DNA of 64,000 nt from Mariannaea sp. PMI_226. Lineage: Eukaryota > Ascomycota > Sordariomycetes > Hypocreales > Nectriaceae. Below the pieces are notes generated by a model. The model searched no databases. It saw only the letters and a list, made by a program, of their open reading frames with translations, and was not told the DNA's origin. Numbering within the stretch: the first letter of the stretch is position 1; each line of letters begins with the position of its first letter. Positions 56,647-64,000 of this stretch are shown one piece after another. The stretch lies in assembly GCA_024336345.1 (NCBI GenBank), contig JANFOG010000007.1, positions 2,480,001-2,544,000 on the forward strand, read 5' to 3'. The position numbers and the translations under genes were made by a program.

Positions 56647-57741
56647 TTATATACTGGATAAGTCTGCCTTGGCAGTTTCCCCGGCCCAAGCCCGTCGAAT
56701 TAGCTCGTGCATCCATTCCAACTCCAATGCACGCGGATTTGGATATTGATTACGAGTGGCTATTTCGGTTGCTCTGTCGACATCGCTCTCCTTCATTCCC
56801 AAATCTCTTAATGCCCGCGGCACTGGTAACTTTCCTATGAGCAGCTCTAGACCTCTCAAGGCATCTCCATTGCTTCCGGGAAGAACAGCAGCCAGTTTAG
56901 CCATCTGCTCAGGGATGGCAGGCGCATTGTAGGATAATGCATGTGGAAGAACGATGGTGTGCGTCTCGGCGTGAGGGAGTGACATCGATCCGCCAAGGAC
57001 ATGGCAGAGTTTATGGTGCAGTCCCATTGACGAGCTGCCTAACACAGTACCACAAAGCCAAGAGCCGTACAGCGCCTTGTCCCTTGGGCTTTTAGCGCTG
57101 GAGTACTGAACAATCTGAGGTAGAGCCTCCGCCAGTGCCTTTATACCTTCCAGCGCAAGCATTGAAATAATGGGGTTGGCGTTCGTAGCGTAGAGAGCCT
57201 CTACGGCATGAGCAATTGCATTGATCCCTGAGGTGCTGCAGATGGCGGGCGGCAGCGTCATTGTGAAGTCGACGTCATATATAACCACTTGGGGCAGAAT
57301 CTTGGGATCTGATCGTGTGGTCTTTATGCCATCTTGGCTTTCACCAAGGATTGGCGTCATTTCAGAGCCGGCATACGTCGTTGGTATGCTGATATGAGGC
57401 ACTCCCGTGCGAATGGAAACAGCTTTACCCAGACCAACTACTGAGCCGCCGCCAATGGAAATCACGCAGTCTGCTTTTACTGAGTTTAGCAAGGCAGTTG
57501 CTTCTTCAGTCACCGGGATTGGCGTGTGTGCCTTTGCCTGCGCAAAGGTACCGGCTGTAGTCATGGAGGCGCCTTGTATGAGATCGGAGAGTTGATTTGT
57601 CCAATGGCTCTTTCCAGGCGTTGAGAGCAGGAGTGGCCGAGAAACATTAAGACGCTTCATCTCGGCTGGGAGCTTTTCAACACTACCGGAACCGAACACG
57701 ACTCTGCTTGGAAGCACATTGTATTCGAATTCCTTCATCAT
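56647..57741 (-). CDS. Maleylacetate reductase (iron-containing alcohol dehydrogenase family)
   Basis: Reduces maleylacetate to 3-oxoadipate with NAD(P)H, the step after hydroxyquinol ring opening. Single exon, 364 residues from the ATG at 57741 (MMKEFEYNVLPSRVVFGSGS, the standard N-terminus; the open frame extends 15 codons upstream without similarity). Motifs: CVISIGGGSVVGLGKAVS (nucleotide-binding), ISIPTTYAGSEMTPILG, SGINAIAHAVEALYA, and MGLHHKLCHVLGGSMSLPHA with the conserved His cluster. It is divergent from the dioxygenase, with 551 bp between the start codons. Confidence 0.95.
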   Translation of the reverse strand: MMKEFEYNVLPSRVVFGSGSVEKLPAEMKRLNVSRPLLLSTPGKSHWTNQLSDLIQGASMTTAGTFAQAKAHTPIPVTEEATALLNSVKADCVISIGGGSVVGLGKAVSIRTGVPHISIPTTYAGSEMTPILGESQDGIKTTRSDPKILPQVVIYDVDFTMTLPPAICSTSGINAIAHAVEALYATNANPIISMLALEGIKALAEALPQIVQYSSAKSPRDKALYGSWLCGTVLGSSSMGLHHKLCHVLGGSMSLPHAETHTIVLPHALSYNAPAIPEQMAKLAAVLPGSNGDALRGLELLIGKLPVPRALRDLGMKESDVDRATEIATRNQYPNPRALELEWMHELIRRAWAGETAKADLSSI

Positions 57742-58292
57742 GGTGGCGGACTTTTCTGACAGTAAGAGTTGAAATGCTCTTCTCAAAGTGAAATGCGCGG
57801 CGGTCAGAGGAAAGGTGGTCGGTCTGTTCTTTCAAATCCCCGTACTGCGTTGTTGATTGACGATTGGAGAAACAAGTGTCTGGTCGGTCTCTCGATGTTC
57901 GTCACTAAAACCGGAAGAGCAACGGAAGTTGCCAGTCAGTCACGTTGATGGATCTTCTCATGGTTGTTTGCTCTTTGGCTGTTCAAGCAAGCCGGAAGCC
58001 AGGATCGGAAGCGGGAAAACCGTCCCCACCAAGTTCCGGATGTGGCGTTTGTTCTGGATACCCCGGATTGGCGTTTTCCGGCTTTTGCTCTCCAATCACA
58101 AGTTTCTCCACTATTCATGAACAGCTATATTAAACAGTCCAACACAGAAGCACCCTCAAGTTGGTCTTCGATTTCTCTGAAGCTAAAGGACCTACCCCTT
58201 GGATACAAAATCAACTAGCCAATTAAACAAAATTTTATCATTCAAGCCGTGCATTTCAACATTCCATTGAAAATATACGCACGTCTTTCATC
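57742..58292. promoter_or_regulatory. Bidirectional promoter with paired CGGAAG sites
   Basis: Four CGGAAG copies at 57912, 57923, 57993 and 58006 form two direct pairs (CGG-N8-CGG and CGG-N10-CGG). CCGGA also occurs at 58036 and 58063. CGG triplets are what Zn2Cys6 proteins bind. The position between two pathway genes suggests regulator sites. Binding is inference. Confidence 0.5.
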
Positions 58293-59384
58293 ATGGCCTC
58301 TCCTATTAGCTTGAAGGATCTAACCATTGATAACATCACTGAAAATGTTCATGTCGTCAACTCGCAGTGCACCAATCAGCGGATCAAGTATATTATGGAG
58401 CGGACCGTTACACATCTACACGATCTTGCGAGAGAAACCAGACTCACCACAGCCGAGTGGATGGAGGCCATTATGTTCCTGACCCGAGTAGGTCAGATTT
58501 CGTCAGATGTCAGACAGGTATGCATATTCTCTCTGTACGCAAATATGCAAAGGCTTACTATGTCCCAGGAATTTATCTTGTTATCAGATGTGTTGGGACT
58601 ATCCCTTCTAGTGGACTCAATCGATCATCCCAAGCCAAAAGGCAGCACCGAAGGCACAGTCTTGGGTCCCTTTCATACTCATGAAGCCGAAGATGCAACT
58701 GCAGGCTCTCTCATATCCCAAGACCCAGATGGCGAGCCGCTCCTCGTCATTTGTACACTGAAGGACACCAATGGGCAGCCCATCTCTGGGGCCAAGATCG
58801 ACACGTGGGAGACCGACTCAAAGGGGTTTTACGATGTGCAGCATGAAGACAGAACCGGTCCGGATGGCAGGGCTATTTTGACCAGCGATGAAATGGGCAA
58901 CTTTTGGTTCAAGGCCATCGTCCCCGTACCATACCCTATCCCACACGATGGGCCGGTAGGACAGCTCCTCAAGGTGCTGAATCGCCATCCGTACCGGCCA
59001 GGTCACATGCATTTTATATTTAAAAAGGAGGGCTATGATCCATTGGTCACGTAAGTCTATCCTAACGCTCAAAACCTCTTGATGTGATCATAAGTAACCT
59101 GGATTTATAGCGCACTATATCTCAAAAACGACCCTTATGAATCTGACGATGCCGTCTTTGGCGTGAAAGAGTCTCTTGTAGTCGAGATTAAGAAGGTCGA
59201 AGATGAGGAAATGGCAAAGAAATACGGCGTCAAGTTGGGGACTTCCCTGCTTAGTTACGACTTCGTCCTGGTCAAGGAGCAAACTGCCGCAGAGCTGCGC
59301 AGACAAAAGGCCGAGGAAGCAATGGCTAAATTCGGTTACAAAATCAAATTCATTGACGATCTTCCTGTTCCGGATGTAGACTAG
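58293..59384 (+). CDS. Hydroxyquinol 1,2-dioxygenase (intradiol ring-cleavage)
   Basis: Fe(III) enzyme that opens hydroxyquinol between the ortho hydroxyls to maleylacetate. Exons 58293-58517, 58569-59050 and 59111-59384 give 326 residues. The N-terminal helical dioxygenase_N domain (RTVTHLHDLARETRLTTAEW to LLSDVLGLSLLVDSI) is followed by the catalytic beta-sandwich: EGTVLGPFHTHEAED, SKGFYDVQHED (first ligand Tyr), and HPYRPGHMHFIF (second Tyr and two His ligands). All four iron ligands are present. The C-terminal extension DFVLVKEQTAAELRRQKAEE is usual for fungal members. Confidence 0.95.
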
Positions 59385-60659
59385 AATAGTGTACATGTAT
59401 TAACCAACAACAAATATATCAATGATCAGTCTTGTACCGGCCATATGATGTCAAGTTACAACAGCTACCTTACACGCCTTGGGTACTTTACACCCCCTTC
59501 ACAGACACTTATCACGAAGACACTAGAGGTCGGGTGGCGGCACCTCTTGACCTCTCTGGCTGGGATCCATCTTCCGGCTTCGATCACAGAGATGAAAAGT
59601 CCGGATGGAAGCCAGAAACCTCGGAATTGGTAACCAGAAGAGTGAAGACGGCTGAGGTTCAAGGCTGGGTCTTCTAGAATGAAAGTCTTCCAGAGTGAAA
59701 GCTTCTTATGAAAGAGTGGTTCATGATGTTTTCTTCAATGTGATCACCACTCCTTCAATTGTCAAGAACAAGTGGTGTTAGCTACTTGGAGGGTGACCAC
59801 TGAGAAGTTGTATGAACACGATCTCTCCTACGGTGCGATAAAACAGGTACATTTTGATGAAAGTATCTTTTAGGGAGCAGATAATGCCCGCTCCCTGTCC
59901 AAAGTTGCAGGCCAGTTCCGGTGGTTGAGGTGCAAGGATATGTAATGATCGGGTACCCTTACTGTCAATGAGAAGCCCATCCAAATTTCTGTAAGAAGAT
60001 GCTGACTGCTTGGCGACAGCTCGCCGAGCGCCCGGCGAATCTAGGGTAAACCCCGGTTAAACTTCGGGTAACCCTAAATGATATGATAGCTCGCCGAATG
60101 GTGCCTGACCGCTCGGCAAGTTGAAGTCTAATAACACAATATAACCTACCCTTGAGTCTTGATATCACCCTGGCCAGTATCCCCTACAATTTCATTCTTC
60201 CTTTTGTTGTCACCATTGTGCTTCAGCCCTACCACCTTTCCAGTTCGTGGAAAACTCCACCCGACTCTCAATTTGGATGGTTCTGACCACAACCACAATC
60301 CCAGCATATTGTCTTTGGCAGTGGTACGCTGCAGAAGCTCACTGGAGTGTCTATGAAAGCCTGTATATAGACTCCTATGTGTATCACCGATGAAACCTTA
60401 ACAATGAGAAGCACAGAGTGCGGGCTCCGTCAGCTCCATTGGGGGCAGTAGCAATATTGGCTTAGAGAAGGCTACAAGCCTTGGTTTTCTAATATTCACA
60501 TCCCCACTATATAGACTGACTACTGCCGAGATTAAGACGACTCAGACCGACCCCAGAATCCTACCAGGGACGGTGATTTATGATGTTGATCTGATTCTGA
60601 TTCTGACTCTACCCGCGGCCATAGCGCAGCTTATGACAAAGTAACACAGTTCCTCCATT
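59385..60659. other. Intergenic region
   Basis: About 1.3 kb between the dioxygenase and the YCII-like gene, whose 3' ends face each other. A frame at 59432-59677 overlaps the dioxygenase 3' end and shows no domain. No repeat was recognised. Confidence 0.45.
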
Positions 60660-61031
60660 CTACAGGGTTTCAATGTAAGACTGAGCCATGTGTTTAAGGA
60701 GCCAGAAATCGACTGTGAACTTGCGGACGCCTTTTCGGTGCATCGGGTCGTTTTCAGCAATAAGCCTGGCATCGTCTTCAGAGTCGGCATACACAACAAT
60801 CATGCCCACGCCACTGTATCTACTTTCCGATCCGCCAGGCACAAATGGCCCAGCAGCAAGAAGCGTGCCATCTGCGGCCAGTTTGTCCAGGTAGTCTCGA
60901 TGTTCCTTGATGACGTCGTCAAAAAGGTTAGGGTTGATGAATTCGCTTCTGATGATATAGGCCTTTTTTACAAATTGACCAGTGCCCTGGGTCTGTTCGA
61001 AGAGCTCGGTGGCCCGATATGGCGTTGTCAT
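60660..61031 (-). CDS. YCII-related protein
   Basis: 123-residue protein with the YCII fold: KAYIIRSEFINPNLFDDVIK, EHRDYLDKLAADGTLLAAGPF, SRYSGVGMIVVYADSEDDAR, LIAENDPMHRKGVRKFTVDFW. The His of EHRDYL and the Asp of NDPMHR are the residues usually proposed as catalytic in this dimeric ferredoxin-like family, which is related to muconolactone isomerase-type enzymes. The ATG at 61031 (MTTPYRATELF) is preferred; a frame up to 61049 exists. Upstream, gtaagttc...ttgcag reads as a 5'-leader intron just before this ATG. Its place by the hydroxyquinol genes suggests an accessory step with a lactone or ring-cleavage product, unproven. Confidence 0.85.
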   Translation of the reverse strand: MTTPYRATELFEQTQGTGQFVKKAYIIRSEFINPNLFDDVIKEHRDYLDKLAADGTLLAAGPFVPGGSESRYSGVGMIVVYADSEDDARLIAENDPMHRKGVRKFTVDFWLLKHMAQSYIETL

Positions 61032-61351
61032 TCTGAAGCTGCAAACCATACTTAGTTCCGTCGTCTCAATATATTACCGCAGAATGAACTTACATATGAA
61101 ATGAATATTGTCGATTTTCAATTACAGCGGGCACAGAAATAGCAGCGAAGAAGTAATACAACAGATAATAATGATTTTACAGACATGTGAAGGAAGACTT
61201 AGACAAGATATAGATCTACTAAAGCTATAGTTATATAATGATTTGTAAACCCTAGGCGTTAAATTGTACCATTTGCGCGAGAAGGGTGTAGCCTAAAAGC
61301 CGATGTAAAGCAGTTACAGGAGATGCTTGGAGAATTGGCACGGTCTCCGCA

Positions 61352-61353
61352 TT

Positions 61354-61384
<31 letters not shown>

Positions 61385-61389
61385 GGGGG
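61352..61389. repeat. T12 followed by G26 homopolymer tract
   Basis: Twelve T (61352-61363) directly followed by 26 G (61364-61389). Potential G-quadruplex on the plus strand; length is likely to be unstable or imprecisely sequenced. Confidence 0.85.
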
Positions 61390-61859
61390 CACTACATTCC
61401 GGATTCCGGTTCCACTTCCGATCCAATGTGAGAGCTGTACTAGTGTCAGGTAACTACATAGTAGTGATTGGTACTGTATCTTGATAGTTTGCCCAAGGAA
61501 TCCATTCCGTTGCTCCACTGGCAATTGTCCGTTAGCGAGCTGGACATTGTGATGGACTCACTAGAAGCATCTTCACCAACCTTGTGATACGTCCCATGTC
61601 CAAACGTTGTGAGGTCCAAACAACGCTACTCGGGCTTATAGCAACACTGAACCATGTCCATTGGCGCCGTTCTACGGTTGCACAAAGCGCAGAATCATAG
61701 ACTATTTGCTCTCTCTAGCAGCTGGTGTTCCCTCCTCTTTCGCCGAAAGAGCGAAGGAGGAAACCCTGGTCGCGTTTGGAGGTGCCCTGCATAGCGAAAA
61801 CTGCGAGGAGAAGTGACTTGGTCTCCGCTTTTTCCATTTGGCTTGGAAGCATCAGCCCG

Positions 61860-62014
61860 GGACTAGGAGGCAGTAATCATGGGAATTAGACAATGCTGAA
61901 GGCATCAAAAAGTGAAGATATTCAATTGATCAAATGGTCCGTATTTCTGTTAAGTTGATGATGATTATCCCTGTTCTTATTATCATATCGGCATTTTTTG
62001 ACTTTTTACCCTCC
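61860..62014 (+). repeat. Direct repeat, copy 1
   Basis: Shares with 63852-64000 the series aggaggcag, tcatgggaa-ttagaca, atcaaaaagtgaaga, attcaatt-atcaaatgg, gttgatgat and ttttttgact, in the same orientation. The nitroreductase-like gene lies between the copies. Confidence 0.7.
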
Positions 62015-62268
62015 TTTCATAAGTGTGCAAGTGTATATATATATATCTGAGTGTATTTATCATAATGTTCTCCCTCTTTCGAGTACTCGTTCCAACGTTT
62101 TTGCTTTTAGTGAATTTTCTTCAAAAGATGGGATGTGAAATGTAAGTTTATACGCTTCTTTTTTTTTCGTTGTTGCTTTTTGCCTGTGTTCTCATGTTGT
62201 TCCTGGAGGAAGAGGGGATTGGAGGGGATCCTATCCTCTCCTCTTCATAGCTTCGGTTGCTTTTCAAG

Positions 62269-62886
62269 TCAAGCACCAAAGACCTTGACACGCTCCTCGA
62301 GAGGCTGGTAAACCTTCTCGCGAGCTTCGGCGACCTTGCCTCCAAAGACGAGCTGGGCATCAAGCGTCCAGTTTGAGGGGAGCTTCCATGCTTCCTGGAC
62401 CTTCTCGTTGATGAGGGGGTCGTAGTGCTGGAGGTTGGCACCCAGGCCCTCGGCCTCCAGGGCGGTCCAGGTGATGTACTGTTGGATGGCGGCGCTCTGG
62501 GTGGCCCAGTGGGGGAACTTGGCCGCGTAGGGGGTGAACTTGGCAGCGAAGTTATCGATGACGGTCTGGTCCTGGAAAAAAAGGACGGTGCCGGCAGCGG
62601 CGCGGAAACCGTTGAGCTTCTGCTCGGTGACGGCAAAGCTGTCAGAGGGGACCTTGGCTCGCAGGACCTCGATGGTGATATCCCAGAGCTTCTCGTGCTC
62701 AGCGCCGAAAAGGACGACAATACGGTTGGTCTGGCTGTTGAAGGAGGAAGGGGTGTGGAGGGTAATGTCGTTGATGATCTCGGTGATGCGAGCAGTGGAG
62801 ATGGGGATGTCCTTGTCCAGGGCGTAGATGGACCGGCGGTTCTTAGCCAGCTGGATGAGGAGGTCGGCGGAGATATTGGAAGCCAT
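62269..62886 (-). CDS. Nitroreductase-like protein (fungal Frm2/Hbn1-type)
   Basis: 205-residue single-exon flavoprotein of the nitroreductase superfamily, in the small fungal subgroup. Motifs: LAKNRRSIYALDKDIPIS (the R-R-S-x-Y FMN phosphate contact), THTPSSFNSQTNRIVVLFG-like strand (ITLHTPSSFNSQTNRIVVLF), GTVLFFQDQ, WATQSAAIQQYITWTALEAEG and LGANLQHYDP, then SNWTLDAQLVFGGKVAEAREK. Likely cytosolic, linked in yeast to lipid signalling and oxidative stress. A frame on the same strand covering 62148-62891 is a G+C-rich shadow. TATA-like ttatatagg occurs about 70 nt upstream. Confidence 0.92.
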   Translation of the reverse strand: MASNISADLLIQLAKNRRSIYALDKDIPISTARITEIINDITLHTPSSFNSQTNRIVVLFGAEHEKLWDITIEVLRAKVPSDSFAVTEQKLNGFRAAAGTVLFFQDQTVIDNFAAKFTPYAAKFPHWATQSAAIQQYITWTALEAEGLGANLQHYDPLINEKVQEAWKLPSNWTLDAQLVFGGKVAEAREKVYQPLEERVKVFGA

Positions 62887-63601
62887 TGCAATTGGGTGTA
62901 GAGTTTGTGTGAGTGTGTTGAAAACCTTTTCCTTCTGGGAGGAGATTGTATTTCTTTATATAGGTAGACCTATATAAATATAAGTACGAGTGTGTATATA
63001 AGGGTCTTGAGCGAAAACACTTGATTGATAGTGTTGGATGGGTAAGTGGAGGTTGATAGAGAAGAGGAGGGAATAATGTCTTATATAGAAAATACACATT
63101 TATCTCTCCTCTCATGTACTGCCTATCATTGTTTCGCCGGCCCTATTTCAATGGGTAAATGGATCCATTGTTTCCATCATCACTCCCCCCTTTGCCCACC
63201 CTAGCCCTGAGCAAGCTTGTGAGGGGTCCCTAACGTAAGGCTTTGATAATGTTACGCTTCTTCCCGACCTGTGCTTGCTCAGCATTTAAAATCAGTCCTT
63301 ACTCGATAAAAATCTGCCTACATCCGGCCGATAGCTCTAGTGCATTGTAACATTTCCGTACGATACGCTGTTCACTTCCGGCATCGGAAAAGAAAGTGCT
63401 CAGCTATTTCTCTTGCATACACAGCCACATCTGTCCGATGGTGCCGCATTGAGATGCATGGAACATGTCGTTGCCAGCAAGATGCTAATGACTGAAGGTT
63501 GACTAAATCGCGTCCCTAGCTAATTTAGGGCTAGTCTCGCCATTTTGTCGGGTTTCCGAATGCATGACCTGGGTGGCGAATCGCTTTCATACTGATGGGT
63601 G
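62887..63601. other. Upstream region of the nitroreductase-like gene
   Basis: Promoter and leader near 62887-63110 (ttatatagg, CT-rich). The remainder has no recognisable gene. Confidence 0.4.
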
Positions 63602-63757
63602 CTTAAGTGGAGTGATCCAATTCACATAGTGTGAGAAATGTAGGTAGGTTGTAAGAAGAATTTTTATTCCAAGGCTTGAGGCCGCCATGATCCTAAGGAT
63701 TATGCGGCCAAGTAAACATAGCAATCAGATTACGTATGTAGAGGCCCGGTACGTATC
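63602..63757 (-). repeat. Dispersed repeat, copy 2 (inverted relative to 37751)
   Basis: Reverse complement of the series at 37751-37905. The two copies lie 26 kb apart in opposite orientation and share about 80 percent of aligned positions by eye. Confidence 0.7.
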
Positions 63758-63851
63758 ACATACTCTGGCCACACAATTATCGATATTAGTTGAGATTTCC
63801 TATGTAGGATTTGGACCCGTAGCCTGGGAAACATCGCGCAGAACTTCGTGA

Positions 63852-64000
63852 CCGGGGGAGGCAGATATCACGGGAAATAGACGATGCTGGAGAGATCAAA
63901 AAGTGAAGACATTCAATTCATCAAATGGGCTGTATTTGTGCTATGTTGATGATTCTCCGTGTTTTTATTATCATTGGGCCTTTTTTGACTTATCTCCCTC
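63852..64000 (+). repeat. Direct repeat, copy 2 (runs to the window end)
   Basis: Matches 61860-62014 in the same orientation; the window ends inside or at the end of the copy. Confidence 0.7.

Larger units (their letters stand above)
61032..62268. other. Intergenic with homopolymer tract and direct-repeat copy
   Basis: Holds a T12-G26 tract at 61352-61389, a short palindrome near 61735, and copy 1 of a 150-bp direct repeat (61860-62014). No gene is supported. Confidence 0.5.

Noticed and set aside
59432..59677. 81-residue frame after the dioxygenase
   Set aside because: Starts 48 nt after the dioxygenase stop, within its probable 3' UTR, and has no motif.
61252..61524. Minus-strand frame with a poly-Pro run
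   Set aside because: The proline run is just the G26 tract; the rest is not protein-like.
62148..62891. 247-residue Ser/Pro-rich minus-strand frame
   Set aside because: Same-strand shadow of the nitroreductase-like gene produced by its G+C-rich codon bias.
1..64000. CRISPR arrays, bacterial operons, rRNA genes
   Set aside because: None seen; gene structure and repeats are fungal.

Overview
The window looks like nuclear DNA of a filamentous ascomycete (Pezizomycotina). Genes carry short GT-AG introns of about 47-81 nt. There are three Zn(II)2Cys6 regulators, an NB-ARC/TPR (NLR-type) protein with a phosphorylase-superfamily neighbour, catabolic gene groups, and transposons. The transposon stops are mostly TAG/TAA, as expected if CAG, CAA or TGG codons had been mutated by repeat-induced point mutation (RIP).

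Layout. 0.7-2.5 kb: a five-exon secreted protein of unknown function. 3.0-6.3 kb: an NB-ARC/TPR gene (minus) and a PNP_UDP gene (plus), divergent across 159 bp. 6.3-13.6 kb: an LTR-retrotransposon end with a half-tRNA-type primer site, then a full-length but dead LINE of 6.0 kb with a 15-bp target-site duplication. 14.5-31.1 kb: aldehyde dehydrogenase, NmrA-like protein (frameshifted), an aldehyde-dehydrogenase relic, RidA-family protein, short-chain dehydrogenase, amino-acid/amine permease, copper amine oxidase (frameshifted) and a Zn2Cys6 regulator. 31.6-33.2 kb: a decayed pogo/Fot1-type transposase. 34.1-35.4 kb: a TDT-family transporter. 36-38 kb: a degenerate tandem array and dispersed repeats. 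38.3-46.8 kb: amidase, 14-TM MFS transporter and Zn2Cys6 regulator. 47-50 kb: gene-poor, with a 22-bp-period motif array and a second LTR copy. 50.3-62.9 kb: Zn2Cys6 regulator, FAD monooxygenase, maleylacetate reductase, hydroxyquinol dioxygenase, YCII-like protein and nitroreductase-like protein.

How the genes may work together. The 53-59 kb enzymes fit a hydroxyquinol route: a flavin hydroxylase makes the trihydroxybenzene, the intradiol dioxygenase opens it to maleylacetate, and the reductase makes 3-oxoadipate. The 14-31 kb group fits amine uptake and oxidation: permease, amine oxidase, aldehyde dehydrogenase, and RidA for imine intermediates. Two members of that group carry frameshifts, so the route may be decaying.

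The most unusual signal is at 4.8-6.3 kb. The N-terminus of the NLR and the spliced C-terminus of the divergent PNP_UDP protein share an ungapped 25-residue motif (10 identities). This is the arrangement expected of a receptor and effector that communicate through a shared amyloid-like motif. The effector reading frame carries two in-frame TAG codons near its start, so this copy may be a null allele.
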